Counted from the stretch's first letter, positions 39,535-48,518 are shown. The stretch: DNA of 64,000 nt from Pseudomonadota bacterium (GCA_020161725.1 JAIUOG010000001.1:44862-108861), one strand, 5' to 3'. Notes: generated by a model not told the origin, from the sequence alone. Numbers and translations: made by a program.

Positions 39535-41568
39535 TTATAACGCTTGCTTTAACCAAACATCTATATCGTTAATGATAGCAGAAATAAGATTCGTATCGGT
39601 TGGCAAATGCCCTTGCTTTGGCAAGAGTAACATTTTAACCGGCCTGTTTAATTTTTTTAGTGCGGTGTACAGTTCATACCCTTGTGTGATTGGCACTCGG
39701 GAATCATTTTCACCACCAATAATTAAAAGAGGAGTTGTAATTTTATTGACGAATGAAATTGGTGCACGTTGTTTATATAACAGATCATTCTCCCAAAAAG
39801 GATTGCCAAGGTATTCAATATAATAATCAGGAATATCACTTGTACCTGAGAATGAGATAAAATTAGTATTACCATCACCTTCCACCGCAGCCTTGAAACG
39901 ATTAGTTTGACTTATGATCCAAGCAGTCATATAACCGCCAAAACTCCATCCACCAATGGCTAAGTGAGCATTGTCAGCAGTTCCGTTTTGAGTAAGAAAA
40001 TCCAAGCCTGACATGATATCCTGAAAATCACCGCCACCAAAATCTGCGAAGTTAGCTAGACGAAATTTTTGACCATATCCTGTACTGCCACGTGGATTCG
40101 GTTGAAAGATAATAAACCCCTGTTCTAATAAATTCCCAAGACATGTTGTAGGATCTATCATTTCACCATATTCGTCACAACCCCCTAAGTAGCGTTTGGC
40201 CCAAGCACTTGTTGGGCCACCATGTATTGCTAGATACAATGGATATTTTTTATCTGATTTATAATTTTGGGGTGTGACTAATAATCCTTCAATCTCAGTT
40301 CCATCATTTGATTTCCAATGCAATGTTTTCGTATCGCCGATAGGACTGGAGTATAGGTTTTTGAACTCTGTGATTTGTTGCAAGTTAAATGAAGCGGTGT
40401 TGGTTATAAAGGCCTGTGGAGCTTGATTAACCGTTTCATATCCAAATCCAAATAAGGTATTTGAATGGTTGAGTGAAATAGTTAAAGGGTTAATAAATCC
40501 ATTAAGATGGGAAATATTAACTGAAGGGTTTGCAGGATTTAAGCTTAATGAATAAATTTCATAGCCAATACTTTTATAGGGTTCTAATACAAAAACATGA
40601 TCACTATCGGTATTCCATCCAACAATAGAAGGAAATTCATCTGGTGTTTTAGCAAGACAATGGGTTTCCAACGTTGCGACATTAGCCACACAGATTCTTT
40701 GAGAAAAGTTCTGCGCCAATAAGCCTTTATAAGGCTGATTAGGTTTTATCCTTGGAAATTGCTTCTCAACTTCTGCATCAGATGGATTTGCTTGGAATGC
40801 AACCCATTTTCCATCGGGAGAATAGGCAGGTTGGCTACTATTATGAGTTGTTGAATAGGGAATATTTCTAAGCTTATGTGTCTTTAGATCAATGAAGCCA
40901 ATTTTATTTTGAAGACTGTACTGTGCGCCAGACTGAGGTTGGTAAGCTAAAGCAATGACCCTGCTATCCTGAGACCAATCAAATCCAGGATAAACAAAAA
41001 ATTGAGAAATGCTTATCGTGCTTGGCGTTAATGCCTCTGCCTTGATATTCGTTTGGTTTTCAAGCGAAACAACATAAAGTCGCATGTTGGTATACTGTTT
41101 ACTAACATCTATTGGCTGTAAAATCTTTGATTCTGGTTTTAAATCATGAGACATGAATGCAATCATTTTGCCATTTGGAGACCATTTGAATGATTCAATA
41201 TCACTTGTAAATTCAAATAGCATATCTTTTTTGTGGTGATTAAGTTGATAACTCCATATGCTTTGCGATTTTTTCCCTTCACTGAGGTAAGTAATTTGAT
41301 TGCCATCAGGAGACCAGCTAATCGATGTGATTTTTTTGGCATTTGCTAATACTCTTAACCCTGATTGATCTTTTAAATAAAGTGAATAAAGCCACTCTTT
41401 GCCTAGAGCGGTGTTTTTAAATTCATAGGTAACAATTGCAACTTGTTTTCCATTAGGAGATGGCGCTACTTGTCCAATACGTTTAAAAGAAAAAAGAGCG
41501 TTATCAGCCTGGATAGATGACATAAAGAGCAAGGACGCCAATAATATTACATTGCTTATTTGTTTCAT
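39535..41568 (-). CDS. Secreted S9-family prolyl oligopeptidase/acylaminoacyl-peptidase-like enzyme
   Basis: The 677-residue protein has a signal peptide (NVILLASLLFMSSIQA), an N-terminal beta-propeller with repeated SPDGK/SPNGK blades over about residues 30-410, and a C-terminal alpha/beta hydrolase domain. The triad is visible as Ser542 in GWSFGGY, Asp622 in GENDSRVP and His654 in KQGHLP. The oxyanion region HGGP is also present. Such enzymes cut short peptides. Its ATG overlaps the resolvase stop by 4 bp, which means it is expressed as a passenger of the transposon. An S9 peptidase is an unusual Tn3 cargo. Confidence 0.92.
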   Translation of the reverse strand: MKQISNVILLASLLFMSSIQADNALFSFKRIGQVAPSPNGKQVAIVTYEFKNTALGKEWLYSLYLKDQSGLRVLANAKKITSISWSPDGNQITYLSEGKKSQSIWSYQLNHHKKDMLFEFTSDIESFKWSPNGKMIAFMSHDLKPESKILQPIDVSKQYTNMRLYVVSLENQTNIKAEALTPSTISISQFFVYPGFDWSQDSRVIALAYQPQSGAQYSLQNKIGFIDLKTHKLRNIPYSTTHNSSQPAYSPDGKWVAFQANPSDAEVEKQFPRIKPNQPYKGLLAQNFSQRICVANVATLETHCLAKTPDEFPSIVGWNTDSDHVFVLEPYKSIGYEIYSLSLNPANPSVNISHLNGFINPLTISLNHSNTLFGFGYETVNQAPQAFITNTASFNLQQITEFKNLYSSPIGDTKTLHWKSNDGTEIEGLLVTPQNYKSDKKYPLYLAIHGGPTSAWAKRYLGGCDEYGEMIDPTTCLGNLLEQGFIIFQPNPRGSTGYGQKFRLANFADFGGGDFQDIMSGLDFLTQNGTADNAHLAIGGWSFGGYMTAWIISQTNRFKAAVEGDGNTNFISFSGTSDIPDYYIEYLGNPFWENDLLYKQRAPISFVNKITTPLLIIGGENDSRVPITQGYELYTALKKLNRPVKMLLLPKQGHLPTDTNLISAIINDIDVWLKQAL

Positions 41569-42149
41569 GATGTTTTCCCTATTTCAACATTACGATGCCG
41601 CAAATATAAATATAAGGTGGTTTTTGAAATCCCTAATTGCTCAGCGATTTTTTTCACAGATATACTTCCATTTTTATAAAGAGCTTCTGCAATGACCGCC
41701 TTTTCAATTGCTGATGGTGACATACCCTTAGGTCTTCCGCCTTTACGTCCTCTAGCACGAGCCGATTTTAATCCGGCCTGTGTTCTTTCCCGAATTAATT
41801 CACGCTCAAACTCAGCAAGGGAAGCAAAAATGCCAAAAACCATTCTCCCTTGCGCAGTCGATGTGTCAATCGGGTCGTTTAAACTAATTAATCCAACTTT
41901 TTTTTCAATCAATTTTGTTGTTAGATGGATTAAGTGCGCTAAATTTCTACCAAGTCGATCCAACTTCCAAATGACCAATATGTCATCTTCTCGAAGGTTT
42001 CGCATGATTTCTTCAAGCACTGGCCTTGCTGTTTTTACACCACTCGCAATTTCTTCATGAATGTGATCACAACCTGCTTTTTTTAATGCATCAATTTGCA
42101 TGGACAAAGATTGCTCTTTGGTTGAAATACGCGCATATCCTATTTTCAT
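41565..42149 (-). CDS. tnpR: Tn3-type serine resolvase
   Basis: The 194-residue protein has the resolvase catalytic domain: IGYARISTKEQSLSMQ with the nucleophile Ser, VIWKLDRLGRNLAHLI, and FASLAEFERELIRERT. A Hin-like helix-turn-helix closes it (VKKIAEQLGISKTTLYLYL). It resolves cointegrates at a res site, expected in the 42150-42297 spacer. Divergent from tnpA, as in Tn3 subgroup elements. Confidence 0.95.
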   Translation of the reverse strand: MKIGYARISTKEQSLSMQIDALKKAGCDHIHEEIASGVKTARPVLEEIMRNLREDDILVIWKLDRLGRNLAHLIHLTTKLIEKKVGLISLNDPIDTSTAQGRMVFGIFASLAEFERELIRERTQAGLKSARARGRKGGRPKGMSPSAIEKAVIAEALYKNGSISVKKIAEQLGISKTTLYLYLRHRNVEIGKTS

Positions 42150-42297
42150 ATAGTTTAGTCCATATTACTAACTAAAAAACAATATCTTGAACCAAGATTT
42201 ACTGAACCGCTTTATTTTACCAAAAATCAGAGTACAATGCGATTTTTTTTGACTGAGAAATCAGTCCAGCCAAACCTACGTTTTTTTGAACCAACAT
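42150..42297. promoter_or_regulatory. tnpR-tnpA intergenic region, likely res site
   Basis: The AT-rich 148-bp spacer between the divergent resolvase and transposase genes is the standard place for the three-part res site and both promoters. I see short imperfect dyads (for example around TTAGTCCATATTACTAACTA) but could not mark all resolvase subsites. Confidence 0.55.
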
Positions 42298-45200
42298 ATG
42301 ACCCTGAAAAATCGGTTGCAATTACTTACCGACGCAGAAATTGACGACCTCTATGCTCGCCCAGAGTTTAATGCAGGCGAACGTGAACTGTATTTTTCAA
42401 TGAGTCAAGAAGAGCTTGTTGCACTGAATCAATATTCAACAGCAAAAACACGAGTAGCCTTTATTTTGCAACTTGGCTATTTTAAAGCTAAGCACCAGTT
42501 TTTTACATTCACCTTTGACGAGGTTCGCGTTGATGTTGATTATGTCCTTGAACGGTATTACAAAATCAATAATGCCATTTTACCAAGCAGTATTACTAGG
42601 CAAAGTCTCAACCAGCAAAAAAACGTTATTCTAAATTTATTCGGTTATCAAGACTGGTCACCAAGGCAAGCTGATTTAGTTGAATCCCATCTTTGTGAGT
42701 TGTTACGCTATTACCCAAAAGGCCACGATACATTTCGTCAATTGCTGGTTTACTTTGATAATCAAAAAATACTATTGCCAACTTATCGCAGTTTGCAAGA
42801 TCTGTTTACACAGGCATTTTCCAAAGAAAATGAACGGCTTGGTAGGCTAATACTATCAATACCCCAGGTGCAACAGGAACAATTATCAAGTTTGATCAAA
42901 CGAGAGGATGGGATCACTAAACTCAATGTTATTCGTGCCGATCAGAAAAGTTTTAAATATACTCCCATCAAAGAAGAAGCAGCTAAAGCCGCGGAAATCG
43001 CAGGATTATATGGGTTTGCAAAAGGATTTATGCCAACCTTGCAGTTATCCAAAAATGCCATCCGATATTATTCTGATTTGGCGGAGCAGTATGCTGCTTC
43101 TCGATTGCGGCGACTCAATAAACCACAGCAATGGTTGCAAGCATTATGTTTTGTTTACCATCGCTATCAACAAATAATGGATAATTTGATAACAAGTTTT
43201 ATATTTCATATAAGATCCATATTGGCTGATGCTAAAAAGCACGTCGATAAAGCACTGGCGGAATATAATGCAAGACTGGTTGTTGATCTCCCCAAATTAG
43301 CTCGTTTTATGAAATGGTTTCCCAATCGCAAGTATGGTCTTAATCATGAAGAATTAAACCATGAGGCCTATAAGATTTTGCCAGAAAAGCAGTTTCCCCT
43401 CATTGCAGAATATTTGGTGGGTAGTACTTTTGATAAAAAAGAAGCTAGGAAAGAATTTTATTTGGAGTCATCCCGTCTTTTTGCCCTTTATCTGCGCCCC
43501 GTATTACTCAATGTCTCGTTTGCCTATTATAAAGAAGACAGCGACATCATGGATTTTATCAAGTTAATGAAAAATCATTACGGCCGTAAAAAAGGCCCAT
43601 CATCCTTTAAACTGCCCAAAGAGGTAGAGGATTCTATTTCAAAAACTGCATTGCCTTATTTGAAAAAAACTGCAGATGATGAACACGTAGATCCCCACTT
43701 GTTTGAGTTTTTTGTGTATCAAAAGATGTATCGCCGTTTGGATAAAGGGCTACTCTGTTGCAATGACAGTGTGTCCTATTGTGATATTGATCATGATTTG
43801 GTTAGCGAAAACCTGGTGGATGAGGCCGAAAAAATTGCTAATGAGTTTGGCTATCTAAAAATTCCAATCTATTGTGACCAGCGATTAGATGATGCGGTAA
43901 ATGAGCTGGATAGGGCATGGGATAAGACCACCGGCCGTATTCGTCGTGGTGAGAATTTAGCGTTCAAAATTAAAGAAACTAAATCGGGGGAACAAGACTG
44001 GAGCTTGAGTTATGACAGTGTTGAAAAACTTGACGATAGTTTTTTCAGAACACTGCCTCAAGTTGAAATTCCAGACATCATGGTGCACATGGGTGATCGA
44101 TCTGATATGTGGTCCGTATTTACCCACATAAAAACGCGATACAATGTAAAAATAAGGCCTCCTAAAAACGCTGTTAATGCATGTATTCTGTTTAATGCTT
44201 TCGGTATTAGCGCTGAAACAATGGCTGAAATGTCAGATCTAAAGTTTAATCTTTTACGTTCAACTCAAGAGGATCACATTCGTATCGACACGATGTGCGC
44301 CGCAAATGATAAAGCGGGTAACCTTGTACATGCACTGCCTATTTTCAAGTTATGGGACTTGGTAGACAATAAAACATTGGGTGATGCTGATGGGCAAAAG
44401 ATGGCAACCAGCGAAAGCACAATTCAATCACGGTATTCAAAAAAATACCTTGGAAAGGCACCGGGCATTTCCGTGTATACATTGATAGCAAATTTTGTTG
44501 CGGTTAATGCTAAAAATATCGGGCTAAATGAGTATGAAGGACACTCACTCTATGATCTAATCAATGGAAATAAAACGGACATCAATATAGATATGGTGAC
44601 GGGCGATAATCATTCGCTCAATCAACTCAATTTTGTTATCCTGGATTCCATTGATGTCGATTATGTTCCAAGCATAAAGGATATAAAAGAAGCGGCTCGC
44701 GATTTGTATTCCATCAAGCCGATTAATGATTACACGGGGATTATTAGCCCAAATGGTGTCATTAACGTACCCTTGATTAGATCTCAAAAACGAGGAATCT
44801 TGCGGGTTCTTTTATCTTTACTATTGCAAGAAAATACCCAAAGCACCATCGTTAAAAAAATAAACTCATATGCGCGTTATTCTAGTCTAAAGAAAGCTCT
44901 ATTTGAGTACAATAAGCTCTTAAAAAGCATCCATGTACTGAATTTAATTGACAATATGGCGCTAAGAAAAGCCATACGGACAGCAAGAAATCGAACGGAG
45001 GCCTACCATCAGTTACAGGGACTCATTAGAAAAATATATCGTGGCGTTTTCAAAGGAAAGAAAATAATCGGCAATCGTATCAGTGCTCATGCTGTAAGGC
45101 TTGTCGCCAATTGCATCATTGCGTACAACAGCATTATCTTGAACATGATATATGAACAGATGCTTGCGGATGGTGTTAGCCAAGACATTATTGATAAATT

Positions 45201-45345
45201 TGCCAGAATTTCGCCCATTGCCTGGGCTCATATTGCTTTTACTGGCAAATACAACTTTAAGAAGAGCAATGGTGCAATTGACATAAAAGCTATGGTGAGT
45301 GCGCTTGAAAAACACTTAAAGGAACACTTTTGGAAAGCTGCCTAA
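42298..45345 (+). CDS. tnpA: Tn3-family transposase
   Basis: The protein of about 1015 residues has the DUF4158 N-terminal domain (TDAEIDDLYARPEFNAGERE) and the large Tn3 DDE domain (RTARNRTEAYHQLQGLI, then HAVRLVANCIIAYNSIILN near the end). The length is that of full-length TnpA, and no frame break is seen. ATG 42298 is preferred to the TTG at 42286. It stops 1 bp before the right inverted repeat. It performs replicative transposition. Confidence 0.95.
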   Translation: MTLKNRLQLLTDAEIDDLYARPEFNAGERELYFSMSQEELVALNQYSTAKTRVAFILQLGYFKAKHQFFTFTFDEVRVDVDYVLERYYKINNAILPSSITRQSLNQQKNVILNLFGYQDWSPRQADLVESHLCELLRYYPKGHDTFRQLLVYFDNQKILLPTYRSLQDLFTQAFSKENERLGRLILSIPQVQQEQLSSLIKREDGITKLNVIRADQKSFKYTPIKEEAAKAAEIAGLYGFAKGFMPTLQLSKNAIRYYSDLAEQYAASRLRRLNKPQQWLQALCFVYHRYQQIMDNLITSFIFHIRSILADAKKHVDKALAEYNARLVVDLPKLARFMKWFPNRKYGLNHEELNHEAYKILPEKQFPLIAEYLVGSTFDKKEARKEFYLESSRLFALYLRPVLLNVSFAYYKEDSDIMDFIKLMKNHYGRKKGPSSFKLPKEVEDSISKTALPYLKKTADDEHVDPHLFEFFVYQKMYRRLDKGLLCCNDSVSYCDIDHDLVSENLVDEAEKIANEFGYLKIPIYCDQRLDDAVNELDRAWDKTTGRIRRGENLAFKIKETKSGEQDWSLSYDSVEKLDDSFFRTLPQVEIPDIMVHMGDRSDMWSVFTHIKTRYNVKIRPPKNAVNACILFNAFGISAETMAEMSDLKFNLLRSTQEDHIRIDTMCAANDKAGNLVHALPIFKLWDLVDNKTLGDADGQKMATSESTIQSRYSKKYLGKAPGISVYTLIANFVAVNAKNIGLNEYEGHSLYDLINGNKTDINIDMVTGDNHSLNQLNFVILDSIDVDYVPSIKDIKEAARDLYSIKPINDYTGIISPNGVINVPLIRSQKRGILRVLLSLLLQENTQSTIVKKINSYARYSSLKKALFEYNKLLKSIHVLNLIDNMALRKAIRTARNRTEAYHQLQGLIRKIYRGVFKGKKIIGNRISAHAVRLVANCIIAYNSIILNMIYEQMLADGVSQDIIDKFARISPIAWAHIAFTGKYNFKKSNGAIDIKAMVSALEKHLKEHFWKAA

Positions 45346-45346
45346 C

Positions 45347-45385
45347 TCAGAATTAACACTTTTGGTGGTTATTCCACACGACCCC
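45347..45385 (-). repeat. Tn3-family right terminal inverted repeat (39 bp)
   Basis: Exact inverse complement of 39446-39484, ending CACACGACCCC at 45385. It touches the transposase stop codon region. Confidence 0.95.
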
Positions 45386-45510
45386 AGATATGATTATTTA
45401 AGGTCATTAACTATTGTCTCCAAGTATTAAATTTAACCATTAACGAATCCTCCAAAATAATTGTGAAATTAATTTTCACTATGTCAGTCACTTTAGTAAC
45501 TCTCAAATAT

Positions 45511-45590
45511 TGATCTTGCCTCGAAAATTCGGACACCAACTTTATGCTGCTAACTGAAATTCATCTGGTGTCTGATAACCTAGAGTAGAA
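45511..45590 (-). pseudogene. Remnant of an IS3-family orfB end with its terminal repeat
   Basis: On the minus strand the sequence reads STLGYQTPDEFQLAA and a stop, the typical last residues of an IS3-family transposase. It then reaches an IS end, TGATCTTGCCTCGAAAATTC at 45511 when read on the plus strand. The rest of this element is gone, cut by the IS that starts at 45591. Confidence 0.75.
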
Positions 45591-45619
45591 TGATCTTGCC
45601 TTGAATTGATAGACGCCTA

Positions 45620-45641
45620 GTTAAGAGAGTAAACTCTTAAC
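45620..45641. repeat. Stem-loop ahead of orfA
   Basis: GTTAAGAG (45620-45627) and CTCTTAAC (45634-45641) flank a 6-base loop, directly before the orfA ribosome site (AGAGG). Such stems in IS elements can shield the transposase start from outside transcripts. Confidence 0.45.
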
Positions 45642-45653
45642 CAGAGGTGCAAA

Positions 45654-45953
45654 ATGAACAACAATAAGTCAGGTCAAAAATCAATCAGAAAGAAATATAG
45701 TCCTCAATTTAAAGATCAAGCATTAGAGCGAGCAGAAAAAGACGGAGTGGCTCAGGTAGCAAAAGACCTTGGAATATCAGAAGCCATGTTGTATTCATGA
45801 CGTTCAAAGAGAAAACAAGGTGGAAGTAGTCTTGAAGAGCAAAAGCTGCAACAAGCTGAATTAGCCCGTTTAAAACGTGAATGCACACGCTTAGCCGAAG
45901 AAAATGCTTTTCTAAAAAAGGCGGCGGCGTACTTTGCCAGGGAAACGGAGTGA
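45654..45953 (+). pseudogene. IS3-family orfA with in-frame stop codon
   Basis: ATG 45654 opens a 99-codon frame with the orfA helix-turn-helix (YSPQFKDQALERAEKDGVAQ, then AKDLGISEAMLYS) and a leucine zipper (EEQKLQQAELARLKRE). Codon 49 is TGA (45798-45800), where family members have Trp. Without readthrough, no full OrfA or OrfAB fusion is made, so this copy is probably inactive unless helped in trans. The frameshift heptamer A-AAA-AAG lies at 45914-45920. Confidence 0.8.
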
Positions 45954-45961
45954 AGTACGCG

Positions 45962-46789
45962 ATGATAAAGGAAGCATCGACACAATTTTCCATTCGATTA
46001 ATGTGTCGTCTTTTAGATATCTCGGTGAGTGGTTACTATGCATGGATAAGACGCCCCGCATCAAAACGTTCTATGCAAGATAACGATTTAGCAATCAAAA
46101 TAAAACGTATTTTTGATGAAGAGCGTTCCCGGCCAGGCGCACCACGTATCACCAAACGCTTAAATCAAGAAGGTGAACATGTCGGAAAGCAGCGAGTTGC
46201 TCGGATTATGCGAGAGCATGGTTGGCGTGCAAAAGCTTCAAAGAAATTTAAAGCGACAACGAATAGCAATCATCAATTACCTGTTGCTCAAAACTTACTC
46301 CAGAAAAATTTCAATGCTCTGAAACCAAATGAAAAGTGGGTTAGTGATATTACCCATTGTTGGACAGAAGAAGGATGGCTTTATCTGGCAGTAGTGCTTG
46401 ATTTGTACTCCAGAAAAATTGTTGGTTGGGCACTATCTGAGCGCATGACTAAGCAACTAGTAATTGATGCATTACAGATGGCGATATGGAGTCGGAAACC
46501 GCCGCGAGGATTGATTATTCACTCGGATAGAGGCAGTCAGTATTGCTCTTATGATTATCAGCAGCTTTTAACACTTCATGGTCTTGTTTGCAGTATGAGC
46601 AAACGAGGCGATTGCTATGATAATGCAGCGATGGAAAGCTGGAACCATAGCTTTAAAGTTGAAGCCATTCACGGGGAGAAATTTATAACACGAGCAATAG
46701 CTCAGAATCATATATTCGAGTACTTTGAAATTTATTATAATCGGAAGCGACTTCATTCTCATTTGGGATACCTAACTCCAGAGGTATGA
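45962..46789 (+). CDS. IS3-family orfB transposase (DDE)
   Basis: The frame has the HTH_21 part (LCRLLDISVSGYYAW-like) and an rve integrase core with all three acidic residues: D in WVSDITHCW, D in IIHSDRGSQY and E in AAMESWNHSFK. It closes with RKRLHSHLGYLTPEV. In the IS3 family OrfB is normally made as an OrfAB fusion after a -1 slip at A-AAA-AAG, so the open frame extends upstream to 45881. ATG 45962 is the first internal start. The catalytic part is intact although orfA is broken. Confidence 0.88.
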   Translation: MIKEASTQFSIRLMCRLLDISVSGYYAWIRRPASKRSMQDNDLAIKIKRIFDEERSRPGAPRITKRLNQEGEHVGKQRVARIMREHGWRAKASKKFKATTNSNHQLPVAQNLLQKNFNALKPNEKWVSDITHCWTEEGWLYLAVVLDLYSRKIVGWALSERMTKQLVIDALQMAIWSRKPPRGLIIHSDRGSQYCSYDYQQLLTLHGLVCSMSKRGDCYDNAAMESWNHSFKVEAIHGEKFITRAIAQNHIFEYFEIYYNRKRLHSHLGYLTPEV

Positions 46790-46841
46790 AGCTAAACAAG
46801 GTGCTTAGCTATGCGTCCACTTTCTCCAGGCAAGATCAGTT

Positions 46842-47084
46842 CTTTGTGAACACTTCGAAAGAACGGTTGGGAAAGATAATTGTGTTTCTTTTGATAATCT
46901 AAAATTACAGATTCCAAAGGATGAGCACCGATGTCATTACATGAGAGCGAAGGTCCGCGTACATCGTTACTTCAGCGACGAACTGGCGATTTTCCACGGC
47001 CCTCGCAAACTCGCTCACTATGATAGCAAAGGAAAAATAAAATTGCCTGCCGATGAACAACAGGAGATATCTCTCGCAGCATAA
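46842..47084 (+). pseudogene. 3' remnant of an ISNCY/IS1202-type transposase
   Basis: An 80-residue frame, beginning right after the IS3 end, reads LCEHFERTVGKDNCVSFDNL, then YMRAKVRVHRYFSDELAIFH and GPRKLAHYD, and stops at 47084. This is the C-terminal end pattern of ISNCY-group transposases. The 5' part is missing, removed where the IS3-family element sits. Confidence 0.7.
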
Positions 47085-47469
47085 ACCGTCTGTGGACTAT
47101 GTGGATAGTATGGATAACAAAACGCCGTTACCCACACTACCCACATGGGTCCACCAGACTCAACAACAATTTAATATGGTTAAAATATAAAAAACAAAAA
47201 GCGTAAATCCGCTTCGCTTCTTGTCAGATTGATAAATTAATAGCTTATTAATCTGTTATAATAAAGCGGACAGTCATGTGCTACAGATCCGGTCAATTCT
47301 ATTTGTCCGCAACAATCTTCCTTGTGTTGAATTGGTGAATAATTGCATCTTCAATCTCCGTGTAAATAACCTATCAATGCTTTCGGAAAAAAACCATTCC
47401 AGGCTTTCAGACACAACATCGACACCATAGTGCAACTAGTGTCGATGTGTTGAATTTTTTCAATGATTG
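47085..47469 (+). other. Non-coding stretch with promoter-like, hairpin and terminator signals
   Basis: No ORF of note. A perfect TATAAT at 47257-47262 is followed by a hairpin, GCGGACA (47266-47272) with TGTCCGC (47304-47310). A terminator-like stem follows at 47417-47447. A -35 box at a good distance is not clear (TTGATA at 47229 is 22 bp away). Near 47091 there is also an imperfect dyad, GTGGACTATGTGG with CCACATGGGTCCAC, probably the end structure of the ISNCY remnant. Confidence 0.3.
47417..47460 (+). terminator. Intrinsic terminator-like hairpin
   Basis: CATCGACAC (47417-47425) pairs perfectly with GTGTCGATG (47439-47447) and is followed by TGTTGAATTTTTT. The T run fits plus-strand termination. 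The minus-strand Hsp20-like gene also ends here, at 47470, so the stem may serve both directions. Confidence 0.6.
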
Positions 47470-48048
47470 TTACGTTTTTAAAGAGTTGGGTATATTTTTC
47501 TTTTTGAAGGTAACTATTAGATTAGAATCGTTGGTTTTTAAATCCATAGAGTTAGGATCATAACCACTCGGTAATTTAAACGATTGTGTGGAGTTACTTT
47601 GCGAATAGCTATAGCTTTTACTGCCATGTTCACTGTGAGACGTCTTCTGCATCAGGTGTGTGTTAACGATTAATAGTCTATCCTTAACAGCAACATCAAT
47701 TTTACTATCACTACCTTCAGGCTTTTGTATCGTGTAGGTAAGCTCATTGTTACTCTCCTTCATTTGAATGTCTTGTGAAGAAGTCAGTGTATTTTTTGAG
47801 TCCGCAAACCCGATTGGATTATTATTAATTTGTTTAAACTGCTGTTGCATTAACCTGTCCATTGCCTGTTGCATGATCCTTACTTGCTTAAATACATCAT
47901 CCGATTGAAAAAATGGATCATCATCAAGGGTCGATATGCTTTGATGACTTGGTTGAGGCAGTTGATGAGCATCTGTTGCATTAACCACAGACAATAGGGC
48001 GCTAAGGATGAGCGCCCAAAATAATGCTAGAATGTGTTCTTGTTTCAT
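47470..48048 (-). CDS. Exported Hsp20/alpha-crystallin-like protein
   Basis: Starting at the ATG at 48048 (after AGGAGGATGTT) the 192-residue protein has a signal peptide (ILALFWALILSALLSVVNA). A linker follows, with FKQVRIMQQAMDRLMQQQF, then a beta-rich region like the alpha-crystallin domain (DSKIDVAVKDRLLIVNTHLM, SFKLPSGYDPNSMDLKTND, LIVTFKKK). Small heat-shock proteins are normally cytoplasmic, so this is a periplasmic version. It lies near a cytoplasmic Hsp20 (49773) and HtpX in a stress cluster. Confidence 0.75.
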   Translation of the reverse strand: MKQEHILALFWALILSALLSVVNATDAHQLPQPSHQSISTLDDDPFFQSDDVFKQVRIMQQAMDRLMQQQFKQINNNPIGFADSKNTLTSSQDIQMKESNNELTYTIQKPEGSDSKIDVAVKDRLLIVNTHLMQKTSHSEHGSKSYSYSQSNSTQSFKLPSGYDPNSMDLKTNDSNLIVTFKKKNIPNSLKT

Positions 48049-48149
48049 AACATCCTCCTTATTGAACAATCAATATCTATTTCTAAAATTAAAGACAAGG
48101 CTTGTAGTTAACTAGCCCTGTCTTAGTAAATGAATACACTTCAAAGGGT

Positions 48150-48518
48150 TTACACGGCTTGAGCCATAGTGTCTTTGTTATAGTTACGAAGATGATTAGT
48201 TTGATGTCTATTACCAAGTACTTTCTTTTTATGATGTTTCGCGAGTAACTGCTCGAGGGCTAAAAAGCTATTGCGAATCGCGATAAATAAATTGGGGTCT
48301 TGCTTTTTGCTCACCAACTCCTTCCCAGGAATGGTGATATCAATGCAGACAGTATAAAGTCTGTCTTTGTGCGTGTTGTTTTTAGCCAAATCAACGACCA
48401 CTTTGCATTTGTTGATTTTGTTGAAGTCTTTTTGGAGCTTATTCAAATACCTGTCAATGTGGTAATTAATGGTTGGAGTAGATGAAATACCCCGTATAGT
48501 TGTTTGAACTGTTGACAT
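48150..48518 (-). CDS. Ribosome hibernation promoting factor family protein (HPF/RaiA-like)
   Basis: The 122-residue protein has the HPF beta-alpha-beta pattern: TTIRGISSTPTINYHIDRYL, then KVVVDLAKNNTHKDRLYTVC and SFLALEQLLAKHHKKK with a basic C-terminal tail. Such proteins bind the small subunit and store idle ribosomes under stress. It is a second, accessory copy type, likely besides the chromosomal hpf near rpoN. Same strand as the exported Hsp20-like gene, about 100 bp upstream. Confidence 0.8.
   Translation of the reverse strand: MSTVQTTIRGISSTPTINYHIDRYLNKLQKDFNKINKCKVVVDLAKNNTHKDRLYTVCIDITIPGKELVSKKQDPNLFIAIRNSFLALEQLLAKHHKKKVLGNRHQTNHLRNYNKDTMAQAV

Larger units (their letters stand above)
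39446..45385. mobile_element. Complete Tn3-family transposon with S9 peptidase passenger
   Basis: The element is bounded by perfect 39-bp inverted repeats beginning GGGGTCGTGTGGAATAACC (39446-39484 and 45347-45385). It contains a Tn3-type transposase (+), a serine resolvase (-) and a secreted S9 peptidase (-) whose start overlaps the resolvase stop by 4 bp. GGGG ends of about 38 bp are the Tn3-family rule. The 5-bp flanks are TAATA and AGATA, only 3 of 5 matching, so a clean target duplication is not seen. Length is 5.94 kb. Confidence 0.95.
45591..46838 (+). mobile_element. IS3-family insertion sequence (about 1.25 kb)
   Basis: Left end TGATCTTGCCTTGAATTG (45591) and right end, read inward, TGATCTTGCCTGGAGAAAG (46838), share the first 11 bases and scattered later ones. 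It contains orfA and orfB in the usual -1 frame relation. No 3-bp target duplication is seen (GAA and GTT), so the copy may be a product of recombination with the remnant at 45511. Confidence 0.85.

Noticed and set aside
41692..42060. 122-residue plus-strand frame
   Set aside because: Antisense shadow of the resolvase gene.
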